Shown: one piece after another, positions 44,014-53,625 of the stretch | Position numbering within the stretch: the first letter of the stretch is position 1 | How the letters are laid out: the number at the start of each line of letters is the position of its first letter | Assembly: GCF_011761265.1 (NCBI RefSeq) | Contig: NZ_JAAOZB010000001.1 | Coordinates: 1,612,001 to 1,676,000, forward strand | Source of the DNA: Microbacterium halimionae | Lineage (GTDB): Bacteria; Actinomycetota; Actinomycetes; Actinomycetales; Microbacteriaceae | Length of the DNA: 64,000 nucleotides | Reading direction: 5' to 3' | Made by a program: the position numbers and the translations under genes | The notes under the pieces: generated by a model | Database searches by the model: none | What the model was told of the DNA's origin: nothing | What the model saw: the letters and a program-made list of their open reading frames with translations, nothing else

Positions 44014-45432
44014 TTAACTCTCCACCGGTGATGTCTCAGCCATCGAGATCTCTTCGAAGTCGGACGGCTGGCGGCTTAGGAGGGTCACGATCAGCCATGC
44101 CGATAGCCCGACGACTGACGTGAGGAGAATGTCACCGAATGTCAGCGGGCGCAGGAAGAACAGTGTCAACACGGTGAGGCCGATGAGGAGAATTCGCACT
44201 AGGACTCGCTGTTGGTCGAGCCAGCCTCCGAATGCGCCGGTGTTGAGGCCACGCCGCTGAAGCCCCCGACGAGCGCTGCCGCTTAGTGACGCGCCCAGTG
44301 CCCGAGTGCGGATGGCAGGACTCCACCTTCCGCTCAGCCAGGCGGAAAGAGCAACCACGATGCCGAGGAAAACCAATGCCAAGGCTGTGTCCCGCATCCC
44401 ACCGACAATCATGAAATAGACAGACTCGAGAGTTGCTGCGGGAATCCCGACCGCTCCCGCGTTTAGCCCGATTATGGCGTTTGCGCCGGTCAATGCGGCA
44501 GCGAGTGTGCCGGCTCCAAGAGCTATACCGATACCGGCACCCAGAAGCGCTGTAGTGCGGCGGCGCGCTACTGCGATGCCTACCGCCAGGAGAGTCATCG
44601 CAGCGAAGGGCAACCAATAGCCGATCGTCGCTGCGAGGTTGTATATCGCGCTGAGAGCAAGGAGAGCATCTGATTGTGCGATAACGATCGTCGAATTGAT
44701 CGTCGGGATTGCTGAGGCGAAGCTGAAGCCGTTCTCTATCAGCTGGGCCTTCAGATCATCGATGATAGGTCCGAGTTGGATGCCGATCTGGCCTTTGTCG
44801 TCAATCGACACCGTGCCTGATCCGTCGTTGGTTGCGACGGCGACCAGCGATCTGTGGCTGGCTTCAAGAGCTGTTCGCCACACGGAAGAAAAAGCATCCG
44901 AACTGACGATTCGTGAAATGGATGACTCGATGAGGTTCTGCACGCCGGCGGCCGCTGGCGCGCGGAGAAGATCGATAGCGCTGCTCGCGCTCGGCGGAAG
45001 GTCAAGGCTCGTGAGCCCATCGAACAGGTCGTTCGTCAATCCGCTGATGTCGACAGCGTCATCGATTGCAGCGGTCGCTTGATCAACGATCACTGCCTGC
45101 ACGCCCGGATCGTCGATGAGTGGGGCGAAAGTCGAGACAAAGCTGTCTTCATCCACCAACTGGACGCGCGCCCAGCTGCCCACCACAGACACCGGTATCA
45201 CGATGGCTGCCATCGTGATGCAGATTGCGGAAATAAGTCCACGCCACCACCCCTGGCGGCGTCGCGCCGTCACCGGGACCTGATCACCCGAAGGCGTTTT
45301 GCCGCCGCGAAGTGTCTCGTTTTCGGCTTGCAGTAGCGCAATCTGAGCCCTGAGCTCATCGATTTCAGCGGCCATGTGCCCAACCTTCTCCTGGTTGACG
45401 CCCAGACTAGCGACCTCTGAACTCTGAGTCAC
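44014..45432 (-). CDS. Coiled-coil membrane protein of unknown function
   Basis: A 472-residue protein: a short coiled coil (about 20-43, [21 protein letters not shown]), a basic stretch, one membrane helix (about 64-88), an extracytoplasmic domain of ~165 residues rich in Asp/Ser, then at least five membrane helices (about 265-465). I do not recognise a family with known function; such proteins occur in actinobacteria. GTG 45432 overlaps the lexA stop (GTGA), and the S9 peptidase TTG follows its stop directly. Confidence 0.75.
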   Translation of the reverse strand: MTQSSEVASLGVNQEKVGHMAAEIDELRAQIALLQAENETLRGGKTPSGDQVPVTARRRQGWWRGLISAICITMAAIVIPVSVVGSWARVQLVDEDSFVSTFAPLIDDPGVQAVIVDQATAAIDDAVDISGLTNDLFDGLTSLDLPPSASSAIDLLRAPAAAGVQNLIESSISRIVSSDAFSSVWRTALEASHRSLVAVATNDGSGTVSIDDKGQIGIQLGPIIDDLKAQLIENGFSFASAIPTINSTIVIAQSDALLALSAIYNLAATIGYWLPFAAMTLLAVGIAVARRRTTALLGAGIGIALGAGTLAAALTGANAIIGLNAGAVGIPAATLESVYFMIVGGMRDTALALVFLGIVVALSAWLSGRWSPAIRTRALGASLSGSARRGLQRRGLNTGAFGGWLDQQRVLVRILLIGLTVLTLFFLRPLTFGDILLTSVVGLSAWLIVTLLSRQPSDFEEISMAETSPVES

Positions 45433-46112
45433 ACAGCGCGCAGTATTGCGACAACTTTTCCGAGTACAACAGCCTCGTCGCCAAGAATCGGTTCGAATGC
45501 GCTGTTACGGGGCAGAAGCCAGGTGTGGCCGTCTCGCTGGCGGAAGGCCTTTACTGTCGCTTCGCCATCCAGCATTGCCGCGACAATGTCGCCGTTGTTG
45601 GCCGTCGGCTGAGAACGAATGACCACCCAGTCGCCGTCACAAATTGCGGCATCGATCATCGATTCTCCGGAGACCTTCAACATGAACAGATCGCCCTTGC
45701 CAACGAGCTGACGCGGGAGAGGGAAAATCTCGTCGACCTGCTGCTCGGCCGTAATAGGCACACCCGCCGCGATGCGCCCGACAAGAGGGACGAGTGCTGC
45801 ATCGCCGACGGGCGGTGCAGAGTCGGCAGGGTTTTCACCAGAGACGCCGGGAAGGTCGATGAGGACCTCCATCGCGCGAGTCTTTCCGGCATCGCGACGA
45901 AGGTAACCGCTGAGCTCTAGCTGGTTGAGCTGATGAGTGACGCTTGAGAGCGACTTAAGGCCGACAGCGTCGCCAATCTCACGCATGCTCGGCGGATATC
46001 CATGTGCGCTGATCGACCGCTGAATGACCTCGAGAATCGCGACCTGCTTGTCGCTGAGGCTCTTGCGTCGACGGGTCTGCGGACGCTGTGCGCCGGCGGA
46101 TGTGTCGCTCAT
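45429..46112 (-). CDS. lexA: LexA repressor
   Basis: A 227-residue SOS repressor. The N-terminal winged helix ([29 protein letters not shown], about 19-48) precedes the S24 self-cleavage domain with the scissile Ala-Gly in GRIAAGVP, catalytic Ser in SGESM and catalytic Lys in [11 protein letters not shown] 46112 follows GGGAG; the 36-codon extension upstream is not family-like. It is divergent from the LysM gene and overlaps the next gene by four bases. Confidence 0.97.
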   Translation of the reverse strand: MSDTSAGAQRPQTRRRKSLSDKQVAILEVIQRSISAHGYPPSMREIGDAVGLKSLSSVTHQLNQLELSGYLRRDAGKTRAMEVLIDLPGVSGENPADSAPPVGDAALVPLVGRIAAGVPITAEQQVDEIFPLPRQLVGKGDLFMLKVSGESMIDAAICDGDWVVIRSQPTANNGDIVAAMLDGEATVKAFRQRDGHTWLLPRNSAFEPILGDEAVVLGKVVAILRAV

Positions 46113-46266
46113 GATGATGCTCCCGTCTCGCGGCCATCCGGCAGCGTTCTTCGAATGTCGGAGGTTGGTGATGGTCTCCGTGTATCGAAACGTTATCCGC
46201 ATTCGAGCGCGACTACGCACAACTTGCCGCGTGTCGCGTTCGATTGGGTTCCGAATTTGTAAGTAC

Positions 46267-46298
46267 TTGACTGTTTTATGAATCGAAGATAGCTTCGG
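46267..46298 (+). promoter_or_regulatory. Putative LexA box and promoter of the LysM gene
   Basis: A TTGACT -35 box (46267-46272) lies 17 bases before TAGCTT (46290-46295). Overlapping the latter is TCGAAGATAGCTTCGG (46283-46298), which keeps the TCGAA-N6-TTCG(A) half-sites of the SOS box but has G and C swapped at the inner positions and one outer change. Position and symmetry support LexA control; the match is imperfect. Confidence 0.5.
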
Positions 46299-46302
46299 AA
46301 GA

Positions 46303-46349
46303 GAAGTTCGTACCGAGCGCTCCTGGCCGAGCGCTCGGTACGAAACTTC
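46303..46349. repeat. Long inverted repeat in the lexA-LysM intergenic region
   Basis: Arms 46303-46322 and 46329-46349 pair over 20 bases with a single bulged T and a six-base loop. Each arm contains the self-complementary octamer GAGCGCTC (46315-46322 and 46329-46336). It lies between two divergent genes, in the predicted 5' leader of the LysM gene, so it is not an ordinary terminator. It may be an mRNA hairpin near the ribosome-binding site or a double operator. Confidence 0.8.
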
Positions 46350-46369
46350 CTCGCCAGATGGGAGTCAGA

Positions 46370-46750
46370 ATGACCACGATCAGCGCAACACCTTTCTTGT
46401 CCACGGCGCCAGCCACGCGCCACAGTTCGACGCGCCTGCGTATGACGACACGGGGTCGTCGGGTTCTCCTGATAGTCGCGGCGGCCCCGATTGCCATCGC
46501 GCTTGTTCTCACATTCCTCAGCGGGGGAGCGGCACTGGCTTCCCGCGACGCGGGTGCGGCTGCCGGCACGTTTGAGACGCTCACTGTCGCGACGGGTGAC
46601 ACCCTCTGGGCGATCGCTGAAGAGATCGCGCCGACGGCCGACCCACGCGATGTCGTCGATGCGCTTATTCGCTTCAACTCCCTCGATGGAGCTGTCGTAG
46701 CAGCGGGCCAGACACTGGCGATCCCCGCTGAGTATTCCGCAGCCCCGTAA
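46370..46750 (+). CDS. LysM-domain protein, candidate SOS cell-division inhibitor
   Basis: A 126-residue protein with a basic cytosolic N-terminus, one membrane helix (about 30-52) and a C-terminal extracellular LysM domain (TLTVATGDTLWAIAEEIAP to GQTLAIPAEY, about 70-120). A LysM membrane protein divergent from lexA matches YneA of Bacillus and Rv2719c/ChiZ or DivS of actinobacteria, which block division during the SOS response. Function is inferred from layout and position. ATG 46370 has GGGAG upstream. Confidence 0.8.
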   Translation: MTTISATPFLSTAPATRHSSTRLRMTTRGRRVLLIVAAAPIAIALVLTFLSGGAALASRDAGAAAGTFETLTVATGDTLWAIAEEIAPTADPRDVVDALIRFNSLDGAVVAAGQTLAIPAEYSAAP

Positions 46751-46799
46751 CGCGGCTGCGCGCATTGGACAGCCTTGATGTCAACACCGATCGCGGAAG

Positions 46800-46805
46800 T
46801 ACCAT
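46800..46805 (+). promoter_or_regulatory. -10 box for hisC
   Basis: TACCAT seven bases before GTG 46813. It supports that start over the in-frame upstream codon at 46765 and predicts a leaderless his operon mRNA. Confidence 0.45.
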
Positions 46806-46812
46806 AGAGCGG

Positions 46813-47898
46813 GTGAGCGTTCGTCTAGAAGACCTGCCCCTCCGCGATGATCTGCGCGGGATGACCCCCTACGGTGCGCCTCAGGCGCCTCTCCCTGTGA
46901 CGCTTAACGTCAACGAGAACACCCACCCGGTGCCGGAGGAAGTTGCTGACGACATCCTTGATTCGATCGCTCTAGCGTTACGCGACGTCAATCGTTACCC
47001 CGACAGAGAATTCACTTCGCTTCGAGAGAGCTTCGCGGAGTATCTCGGTCACGGCCTGACACCAAATCAAATTTGGGCAGCGAACGGCTCAAACGAGGTG
47101 CTGCAGCAGGTCCTGCAGGCTTTCGCTGGTCCAGGACGCGCCGCGATGAGTTTCACGCCCACTTACTCCATGTATCCGTTGTTAGCTCGTGCGGTTGGCT
47201 CGTCATGGATCGCGGGTCGTCGGGATGCGGATTTTTCTCTTTCGGTCGAAAGTGCAGTAGCTCAAGTGCTCGAAGCGTCTCCAGACGTCGTGTTTTTGTG
47301 CTCTCCCAACAATCCGACGGGAACTCCGATGTCGCTCGATGTCATCGAAGCCGTGTACGAGGTTGCTCCTGGCATCGTGGTCGTCGACGAGGCGTATCAA
47401 GAGTTCGCGCCACGTGAAGAACGCTCAGCGTTAACGCTCTTGCCGGGCCGAGAGCGTCTCGTTGTCTCACGCACAATGAGCAAGGCGTTCGCCTTCGCGG
47501 GCGCACGAGTGGGTTATCTCGCCGCGGACCCCGCGGTGATAGATGCGCTGCGGTTAGTTCGGCTTCCATATCACCTGAGCAGCCTCACGCAGGCCGCCGC
47601 GACTGCGGCTCTTCGGCATGCCCCCGTGATGCTCCAGATGGTCGATGAGATCGTGTCTCAGCGTGACCGAATTTCCGCAACCGTTGAAGCGCTCGGCTAT
47701 GAGGCGCACCCATCTTGGACGAATTTCGTTTTGTTCGGCGGCGTCGAAGACACGACTGCGACGTGGCGGGGTCTCTACGACCGCGGTGTGCTTATTCGCG
47801 ATGTGGGGCTCGCCGGCCACTTGCGCGTGTCAGCGGGAACTGACGAAGAGACCACCGCGTTCCTTGATGCGCTCGCCTCGGTACACTCGGGCTCATGA
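46813..47898 (+). CDS. hisC: Histidinol-phosphate aminotransferase
   Basis: A 361-residue PLP-dependent aminotransferase. Motifs: [11 protein letters not shown] near the start, [34 protein letters not shown] and the Schiff-base Lys in [17 protein letters not shown]. It catalyses the seventh step of histidine synthesis. Its stop overlaps the hisB ATG (ATGA). Confidence 0.94.
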   Translation: MSVRLEDLPLRDDLRGMTPYGAPQAPLPVTLNVNENTHPVPEEVADDILDSIALALRDVNRYPDREFTSLRESFAEYLGHGLTPNQIWAANGSNEVLQQVLQAFAGPGRAAMSFTPTYSMYPLLARAVGSSWIAGRRDADFSLSVESAVAQVLEASPDVVFLCSPNNPTGTPMSLDVIEAVYEVAPGIVVVDEAYQEFAPREERSALTLLPGRERLVVSRTMSKAFAFAGARVGYLAADPAVIDALRLVRLPYHLSSLTQAAATAALRHAPVMLQMVDEIVSQRDRISATVEALGYEAHPSWTNFVLFGGVEDTTATWRGLYDRGVLIRDVGLAGHLRVSAGTDEETTAFLDALASVHSGS

Positions 47899-48515
47899 CG
47901 TCCTCCAGCCTTGTCGGCTCCAGAACTGCCTCTGTGCGCCGCGAAACCAGTGAATCTCACGTTGAGCTCGATCTAGATCTCGACGGTACTGGTCGTAGCT
48001 CGATCGATACCAGCGTGCCCTTTTTCGATCACATGCTGACCGCTTTTGCGAAGCACTCGTTGACCGATCTCACGGTGCGTGCGTCCGGGGACACTCACAT
48101 CGATGCGCACCACACGGTTGAAGACGTGTCTATCGTGTTGGGCCAGGCTATCCGGGCGGCGCTTGGAGACAAGGCTGGGATATCGCGCTACGGAGATGCC
48201 TTGGTTCCGCTTGATGAAGCCCTGGCTCAGGCTGTCGTCGATATCAGCGGTCGCCCTTATCTGGTTCACTCCGGCGAGCCTGTCGGGTTCGAGCACCACC
48301 TCATCGGCGGCCACTTCACAGGTGCACTCGTGCGTCACAGCTTCGAGGCAATCAGCTTTCACGCGGCTCTCACCGTCCACATCCGCGTCCTTGGCGGTCG
48401 TGACCCGCACCACATTGCTGAAGCGGAATATAAGGCGTTCGCGCGCGCATTTCGCCAGGCGAAGTCCCTCGATCCTTTGGTTGAAGGTATTCCCAGTACG
48501 AAGGGTGCTCTGTGA
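47895..48515 (+). CDS. hisB: Imidazoleglycerol-phosphate dehydratase
   Basis: A 206-residue stand-alone HisB dehydratase. The metal-binding motifs are intact: [21 protein letters not shown] and [14 protein letters not shown]. No phosphatase domain is fused. It overlaps hisC by four bases and the hisH GTG by four bases. Confidence 0.97.
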   Translation: MTSSSLVGSRTASVRRETSESHVELDLDLDGTGRSSIDTSVPFFDHMLTAFAKHSLTDLTVRASGDTHIDAHHTVEDVSIVLGQAIRAALGDKAGISRYGDALVPLDEALAQAVVDISGRPYLVHSGEPVGFEHHLIGGHFTGALVRHSFEAISFHAALTVHIRVLGGRDPHHIAEAEYKAFARAFRQAKSLDPLVEGIPSTKGAL

Positions 48516-49156
48516 GCGACAGACCGGTTGTAGCGGTTCTTGACTACGGCTCAGGTAATGTTCACTCGGCCGTGAAGGCGCTCATTGCTGCCGGCGCAGA
48601 TGCACGCCTCACGAACGATCGTGGTTTGGTCGCCGATGCTGACGGTCTTGTCGTTCCCGGCGTAGGCGCATTTCGGGCCGTCATGGACGCCTTGCGGGCG
48701 AGTCGTGGCGATGAACTCATCGACCGGCGTCTTTCGGGCGGTCGGCCGGTTCTAGGGATTTGCGTCGGTATGCAGGTGCTTTTTGGTCGCGGCGTTGAGC
48801 GTGGCGAAGACACCGAAGGAATGGGTCAGTGGCCAGGAGCCGTGACTGAGCTCGACGCGCCAATCTTGCCCCACATGGGCTGGGACACCGTGCGCGCTGA
48901 TGCGAATTCGCGTCTCTTTCGCGGTATCGAGCACGAGCGTTTCTACTTCGTGCACTCATTTGGCGCGCAGTCTTGGCACCTCGAAACGATGCCGCCCTTT
49001 CCCTCCCCAGCGTTGACGTGGTGCGATTACGGCACGCCATTTCTTGCTGCGGTTGAGAATGGCCCACTGTCTGCAACACAATTTCACCCCGAGAAATCAG
49101 GGGAGGCGGGGATTCGGCTCCTCTCCAACTGGATCGAGGGGCTACCTACGGGCTAG
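48512..49156 (+). CDS. hisH: Imidazole glycerol phosphate synthase subunit HisH
   Basis: A 214-residue glutamine amidotransferase supplying ammonia to HisF. The nucleophile Cys is in [10 protein letters not shown] (about residue 86) and the His/Glu pair in TQFHPEKSG. It starts with GTG 48512 overlapping the hisB stop. No hisF is in the window. Confidence 0.95.
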   Translation: MSDRPVVAVLDYGSGNVHSAVKALIAAGADARLTNDRGLVADADGLVVPGVGAFRAVMDALRASRGDELIDRRLSGGRPVLGICVGMQVLFGRGVERGEDTEGMGQWPGAVTELDAPILPHMGWDTVRADANSRLFRGIEHERFYFVHSFGAQSWHLETMPPFPSPALTWCDYGTPFLAAVENGPLSATQFHPEKSGEAGIRLLSNWIEGLPTG

Positions 49157-49213
49157 TCTCTCAGCTTGTGCCCTGGGACGCGCGACCGCGCGCCAGCTTC
49201 TGCACGAGGAGCC

Positions 49214-49960
49214 ATGAACGATTTTGCGTCTACACCCGAATTGACCCTGCTGCCCGCGGTCGATGTCGCCGGCGGAAAAGCAGTCCGCCTTACCCAAGGA
49301 GAGGCGGGGAGCGAGACCGAATACGGCGACCCCGTCGACGCCGCTGTGGACTGGGCGCGTCAGGGGGCGAAGTGGATTCACCTCGTTGACCTCGACGCCG
49401 CGTTCGGCCGTGGCAACAACACCGCGGTTCTTCGCCGGGTCATCAAACAGATAAAGGGCGTTCAAGTCGAGCTCTCCGGTGGCATCCGTGATGATGCTTC
49501 TCTTGAGGCCGCCCTGGAATCAGGCGCTACCAGAATCAACCTTGGAACTGCGGCACTCGAAAACCCGGAATGGGCGGCGGATGTCATCAGCCGTTACGGC
49601 GATGCTGTAGCTGTGGGTCTGGATGTGCGCGGCACCACACTCGCTGCTCGCGGTTGGACTCGTGATGGTGGAGACCTGTGGGCAGTGCTTGAGCGTCTTG
49701 AAAACTCCGGATGCAGCCGTTACGTCGTCACCGACGTCACGAAAGACGGGACTCTCCGCGGCCCCAACCTCGAACTGCTCCGCGAAGTGGCAACCCGCAC
49801 ACCGAAGCCCGTCGTGGCATCCGGCGGTATCTCTAATCTCGATGACATCGCGGCCCTCCGTGAGCTCGTACCTCTCGGAGTTGAAGGGGCAATCGTCGGT
49901 AAAGCGCTGTATGCCGGCGCCTTCACACTGGCAGAGGCGCTTGATGTCGCCGGAGGCTGA
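49214..49960 (+). CDS. priA: Phosphoribosyl isomerase A (HisA/TrpF bifunctional)
   Basis: A 248-residue (beta/alpha)8 isomerase. It opens [17 protein letters not shown] and has [10 protein letters not shown] and [13 protein letters not shown], with both catalytic Asp residues. The loop [14 protein letters not shown] carries the Arg-Gly-Trp typical of PriA, which serves both histidine (HisA) and tryptophan (TrpF) synthesis in actinobacteria. ATG 49214 follows GAGGAG; the longer frame upstream is not family-like. Confidence 0.92.
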   Translation: MNDFASTPELTLLPAVDVAGGKAVRLTQGEAGSETEYGDPVDAAVDWARQGAKWIHLVDLDAAFGRGNNTAVLRRVIKQIKGVQVELSGGIRDDASLEAALESGATRINLGTAALENPEWAADVISRYGDAVAVGLDVRGTTLAARGWTRDGGDLWAVLERLENSGCSRYVVTDVTKDGTLRGPNLELLREVATRTPKPVVASGGISNLDDIAALRELVPLGVEGAIVGKALYAGAFTLAEALDVAGG

Positions 49961-50729
49961 CGGATCCACTCCCGCCCGCGCGGGCGACTCGGCGGGCGTG
50001 CCGTGGGAAGGGCGAAGCTTCGAGCCCAACACGCATTCCGATGATGACGGTTCTGCTGACCCTCAACTGATCGCGGCTCTTGAAGCGCCACGCGGTGAGA
50101 GCGGCAACTCGGTTGCGATTATCGAGTCTTATCGCACTGCGCGGCTGCTCATTCCTCTCGTCGCTAAAAAAGGCGAAGAGGGGGTGTCCCCAACTGGGTT
50201 GCGAGTAGACAAGACGCAGGAACTATCCATCGTGACAGTTGGAGCTCCTGACGGGCGAACGGTCATGCCGGTCTTCACGAGCGTCGACGCGATGAGATCG
50301 TGGGATGCCGCGGCTCGACCGGTTCCGGCAGATGGTGTCCGAACAGCCGTTGCCGCTGTGACGGAACAGACAGATCTCATCGTCATTGATCCGGGATCTC
50401 CATCCGAGTACGTAGTCCGCCGACCGGCGCTTTGGGCACTTGCCCACGGCGAAACCTGGGAGCCGAGCTATCGGTCGCCTGCTGTCTTCGCCGGAATCGA
50501 AGAGAGCATTTCGGGGGAGTTGTCGGTCATCGACTTTGCCGTCGCTGACGGTGATCCCGAAGGTCGGCTGCGCGGGCCCGAGCTGATTGTGATTCTCGAT
50601 CTGGCTGATGGCCTCGCTCAGGAACAGCTTGACGCCGTTCTTTCGCGACTCGCGCGACGGTGGGCGACCGACGACCGCATCGCAACGCTCGTGGATTCGC
50701 TACAGGTGACTCTGCGCACGTCTCGCTAA
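49944..50729 (+). CDS. SseB family protein
   Basis: A 261-residue protein with an SseB N-terminal domain ([12 protein letters not shown], then [14 protein letters not shown], about 60-155) and a second similar region towards the C-terminus. The family is of unclear function in actinobacteria, where it commonly follows hisA. Its ATG lies 17 bases before the priA stop in another frame, so the two genes overlap. A longer open frame inside priA is not coding. Confidence 0.85.
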   Translation: MSPEADGSTPARAGDSAGVPWEGRSFEPNTHSDDDGSADPQLIAALEAPRGESGNSVAIIESYRTARLLIPLVAKKGEEGVSPTGLRVDKTQELSIVTVGAPDGRTVMPVFTSVDAMRSWDAAARPVPADGVRTAVAAVTEQTDLIVIDPGSPSEYVVRRPALWALAHGETWEPSYRSPAVFAGIEESISGELSVIDFAVADGDPEGRLRGPELIVILDLADGLAQEQLDAVLSRLARRWATDDRIATLVDSLQVTLRTSR

Positions 50730-50736
50730 TGCTCGC

Positions 50737-51141
50737 CTAGATAACCGGACCGGTCCATTTTTCGCCGGGTGCTTTCCCGATCGGGTCGGGGATCACTGAA
50801 GCTTCACGGAAAGCAAGCTGAAGAGAGCGGAGGCCATCACGAAGTGATCGCGCATGCATGTCGCTGATTTCGGGCGCCCCCGCGGTGATGAGTCCCGCCA
50901 GTGCATTGATCAGCTTCCGCGCTTCGTCGAGGTCTGTTTGCGTGTCTGGGTCATCGGCGAGGCCAAGCTTTACCGCCGCCGCGCTCATGAGGTGCACTGC
51001 CGCTGTCGTGATGATCTCCACGGCTGGAACGTCGGCGATGTCACGGGTTGCGGCAGAAGCGGCTCGATCCTGTTCTTCCCAGCGCTCTTCGCGCTCGTCT
51101 GGGGTGTAGGTAGGCTCTTCGGACGGCTGAGTCGATTCCAC
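50737..51141 (-). CDS. DUF1844 family protein
   Basis: A 134-residue protein: an acidic, disordered N-terminus (about 1-35) and the DUF1844 helical region (VEIITTAAVHLMSAAAVKLGL, then DLDEARKLINALAGLI). Function unknown; it is regularly found next to infC. GTG 51141 is the start. It converges on SseB with seven bases between stops and is divergent from infC. Confidence 0.88.
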   Translation of the reverse strand: MESTQPSEEPTYTPDEREERWEEQDRAASAATRDIADVPAVEIITTAAVHLMSAAAVKLGLADDPDTQTDLDEARKLINALAGLITAGAPEISDMHARSLRDGLRSLQLAFREASVIPDPIGKAPGEKWTGPVI

Positions 51142-51155
51142 GGTGTGCTCTCTGC

Positions 51156-51386
51156 TAGACTGTGCGAGCGCCGGAGTGTTGTGCTCCGGATGAAAGTGGA
51201 TTACATCCCACCCGCGCTTGCCGTTCCAGGCTACCGGGTCATCGCACTCCGCTTGTCTCTAAGGGGACAGGTTGTCCAGGGTGTGTAAAGCCGACGCTTT
51301 AGGTCGCGCTGGGTGGAATGATTCCGATTTCGCCCGCGTCGAACCCTTCGTCGCGGTGGCATAAACCGCACGAAGAGGAGTTCCGC
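51156..51386 (+). promoter_or_regulatory. infC-rpmI-rplT promoter and structured leader
   Basis: A TAGACT -10 box at 51156-51161 starts a leader of about 220 nt. It contains three small hairpins: CCGGAG/CTCCGG (51171-51189), GGACA GGT TGTCC (about 51265-51277) and TAAAGC/GCTTTA (51286-51301). No T-tract attenuator is visible. Operons encoding L20 are often autoregulated by L20 or IF3 through such leaders, so this is a plausible site. Confidence 0.5.
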
Positions 51387-52001
51387 ATCAGCGATCCCCG
51401 AACCAACGACCGCATTCGCGTTCCCGAGGTACGCCTCGTGGGCCCGGCCGGCGAACAGGTCGGCGTTGTCCGCATTGAGGTCGCCCTGCGTCTCGCGCAG
51501 GACGCAGATCTCGATCTCGTCGAGGTAGCTCCGAACTCGAAGCCTCCTGTGGTCAAGATCATGGACTACGGGAAGTTCAAGTACGAAGCCGCCCAGAAGG
51601 CCAAGGAAGCTCGTCGCAATCAGGCCAACACGATCCTCAAAGAGGTTCGTTTTCGCCTGAAGATTGAGCCCCACGACTACGAAACCAAGCGCAAGCGCGC
51701 TGAAGGCTTCTTGCAAGCCGGTGACAAGGTCAAGGCCATGATTCTTTTTCGTGGACGCGAGCAACAGCGTCCCGAACAGGGCGTGAAGCTTCTACGTAAG
51801 TTCGCCGAGGACGTTGCCGATCTCGGCACCGTTGAGTCGAACCCAACGATCGACGGTCGAAACATGGTCATGGTCGTTGCACCGCATAAGAACAAGTCCG
51901 AGGCGAAGGCGGAGCAAAACGCACAGCGTGCCGCCACGAAGGAAGCCGCGCGTCAGGCGCGCTCCACCCCAGACGAGCCCACGCCGGCTGCTGCCGAGTA
52001 G
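51387..52001 (+). CDS. infC: Translation initiation factor IF-3 (ATC start)
   Basis: A 204-residue IF-3 with the N-domain ([22 protein letters not shown]...) and C-domain ([32 protein letters not shown] in outline), ending in an Ala/Glu-rich tail. The family N-terminus begins at SDPRTN, directly after an ATC codon at 51387 with GAGGAG six bases upstream (51375-51380). No ATG, GTG or TTG fits this position. Rare AUU/AUC starts are the known means by which IF-3 limits its own synthesis. An ATG at 51318 in frame would add 23 residues with no Shine-Dalgarno. Confidence 0.9.
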   Translation: MSDPRTNDRIRVPEVRLVGPAGEQVGVVRIEVALRLAQDADLDLVEVAPNSKPPVVKIMDYGKFKYEAAQKAKEARRNQANTILKEVRFRLKIEPHDYETKRKRAEGFLQAGDKVKAMILFRGREQQRPEQGVKLLRKFAEDVADLGTVESNPTIDGRNMVMVVAPHKNKSEAKAEQNAQRAATKEAARQARSTPDEPTPAAAE

Positions 52002-52046
52002 GCCCCACGACTCCCGCATCGCGGGATGACAACGAAGGAAGAGAAG

Positions 52047-52241
52047 ATGCCGAAGCAGAAGACCCACTCGGGTGCCAAGAAGCGCTTCAAGATCACCGGC
52101 AGCGGAAAGCTCAAGAAGCAGCAGGCCGGTATGCGCCACAACCTCGAGGGCAAGTCGAGCCGTCGCACACGTCGCCTCAACAAGGACCAGGTCCTGTCCA
52201 AGGCTGACACCAAGATGGCCAAGAAGCTCCTCGGTCGCTGA
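52047..52241 (+). CDS. rpmI: 50S ribosomal protein L35
   Basis: A 64-residue bL35 opening [21 protein letters not shown] and ending [16 protein letters not shown] 52047 follows a GGAAGAG purine run; the ATG seven codons earlier is not conserved. It is the middle gene of the infC-rpmI-rplT operon. Confidence 0.97.
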   Translation: MPKQKTHSGAKKRFKITGSGKLKKQQAGMRHNLEGKSSRRTRRLNKDQVLSKADTKMAKKLLGR

Positions 52242-52269
52242 GCGCCGAAGCACGTTAGGAATATAAGAA

Positions 52270-52656
52270 ATGGCAAGAGTAAAGCGGGCCGTCAACGCCC
52301 ACAAAAAGCGTCGCGTCATTCTCGAGCGCGCATCCGGTTACCGGGGCCAGCGTTCGCGTCTGTACCGCAAGGCTAAAGAGCAGGTCACGCACTCGCTCGT
52401 TTACGCCTACCGCGACCGCCGCAAGCGCAAGGGCGACTTCCGCCGTCTGTGGATCCAGCGTATTAACGCTGCGAGCCGCCAGAACGGTCTCACCTACAAC
52501 CGCTTCATCCAGGGACTGGGTGCTGCAGGCGTTCAGGTAGACCGTCGTATGCTTGCTGACCTCGCGGTCAACGACCCGGCCACGTTCACCTCACTCGTTG
52601 AGACCGCCAAGAAGGCGCTCCCGAGCGATGTCAACGCTGCGAAGGTTTCTGCGTAA
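52270..52656 (+). CDS. rplT: 50S ribosomal protein L20
   Basis: A 128-residue bL20 with [15 protein letters not shown], the [14 protein letters not shown] region and [21 protein letters not shown]. It binds 23S rRNA and often autoregulates its operon. The C-terminus has a few extra residues after the family core. A strong terminator follows. Confidence 0.98.
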   Translation: MARVKRAVNAHKKRRVILERASGYRGQRSRLYRKAKEQVTHSLVYAYRDRRKRKGDFRRLWIQRINAASRQNGLTYNRFIQGLGAAGVQVDRRMLADLAVNDPATFTSLVETAKKALPSDVNAAKVSA

Positions 52657-52668
52657 TAGCTGCACATA

Positions 52669-52711
52669 ACGACGAAGGGTGCTCCCGCGAGGGGGCACCC
52701 TTCGTCGTTTG
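52669..52711 (+). terminator. Terminator of the infC-rpmI-rplT operon
   Basis: A 14-bp perfect stem ACGACGAAGGGTGC (52669-52682) with its complement at 52695-52708 and a 12-base loop, ending in GTTT. It is 12 bases after the rplT stop. Confidence 0.85.
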
Positions 52712-52728
52712 CGTGTGAAGTTTCGCCA

Positions 52729-52734
52729 TAGACT
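52729..52734 (+). promoter_or_regulatory. -10 box for the TrmH-family gene
   Basis: TAGACT six bases before GTG 52741; leaderless spacing. Confidence 0.5.
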
Positions 52735-52740
52735 TGCGCC

Positions 52741-53541
52741 GTGCTTGAGAACCCGCGATCCCCGCGCGTGCGCGCAGTTGCCAAACTCCACAAACGCAGC
52801 GCACGAGCTGAAACAGGGCTGTTTCTTCTTGAGGGTCCACAAGCAGCGCGCGAAGTGCTGACGTATCGTCCAGGCAGCGTCGAGGAGCTCTTTGCAACTC
52901 CCACGGCCATGGAGCGACACGTCGAGTTGAGAGATGCCGCCGCCGCCGCTGAAATCGAAATCGTCTACACAACGGAAGCCGTGCTCGACGCGATGGCCGA
53001 CACCGTGACTCCCCAGGGAATTCTGGCCGTCGCTCGACAGTCGCCGACGTCACTGAAGGATGTCTTTGCTGCATCGCCGCGACTTATTGCAATCTGCCAA
53101 GAAGTAAGGGATCCCGGAAATCTCGGGACCATAATTCGCGCGGCCGATGCTGCCGGCGCTGACGCCGTCATCCTTACCGGCCGAACTGTCGACCTGTACA
53201 ACCCGAAAGTTGTTCGCGCAACGACTGGGTCCCTGTTCCATCTTCCTGTGTGCGTCGGAGTCGAACTGCCTGCGGTCGTAGAACGAGCGCGGGCTGCAGG
53301 GGTTCGGGTCATCGCGGCAGATGTGGGGGGCGCAGACTTTTTGGCTGCCCGAGAGATGCTGACGGAACCCACGGCGTGGCTCTTCGGCAACGAGGCGCGT
53401 GGACTCGACGAGGAGTCTCTGGCCTTGGCTGACGCGTCACTGCGTCTTCCCATCTACGGGGCAGCAGAGTCTTTAAACCTTGCTAGCGCCGCGAGCGTGT
53501 GCCTATACGAAAGCGCATTCGCGCAGCGTTCCTCCGCGTAG
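52741..53541 (+). CDS. TrmH/SpoU family RNA methyltransferase
   Basis: A 266-residue 2'-O-methyltransferase: an N-terminal substrate-binding domain (KRSARAETGLFLLEGPQAARE, about 18-40) and the SPOUT knot with RDPGNLGTIIRAADAAGADAV, FGNEARGLDEE and the SAM-binding ESLNLASAASVCLYE. It probably methylates 23S rRNA; the position is not predictable. It follows rplT and precedes pheS as in other actinobacteria, with an ABC importer inserted between. Confidence 0.92.
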   Translation: MLENPRSPRVRAVAKLHKRSARAETGLFLLEGPQAAREVLTYRPGSVEELFATPTAMERHVELRDAAAAAEIEIVYTTEAVLDAMADTVTPQGILAVARQSPTSLKDVFAASPRLIAICQEVRDPGNLGTIIRAADAAGADAVILTGRTVDLYNPKVVRATTGSLFHLPVCVGVELPAVVERARAAGVRVIAADVGGADFLAAREMLTEPTAWLFGNEARGLDEESLALADASLRLPIYGAAESLNLASAASVCLYESAFAQRSSA

Positions 53542-53613
53542 CGCTCCCGCCGAAGCCCTGTTACGTCTAGGTAAAGCTCTCGTCAACCCCTTGGGCGATA
53601 ATGCGGAGCGACC

Positions 53614-53619
53614 TATGGT
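53614..53619 (+). promoter_or_regulatory. -10 box for the amino-acid ABC importer operon
   Basis: TATGGT six bases before ATG 53626; leaderless spacing. Confidence 0.45.
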
Positions 53620-53625
53620 TTAGCC

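Noticed and set aside
46166-46255. Additional LexA boxes suggested by scattered TTCGA and TCGAA half-sites
   Set aside because: Half-sites occur at 46180-46205 and around 46238, but the spacing does not match the 16-bp box.
46303-46349. Terminator for lexA or the LysM gene
   Set aside because: It lies between the 5' ends of two divergent genes, so neither transcript would end there.
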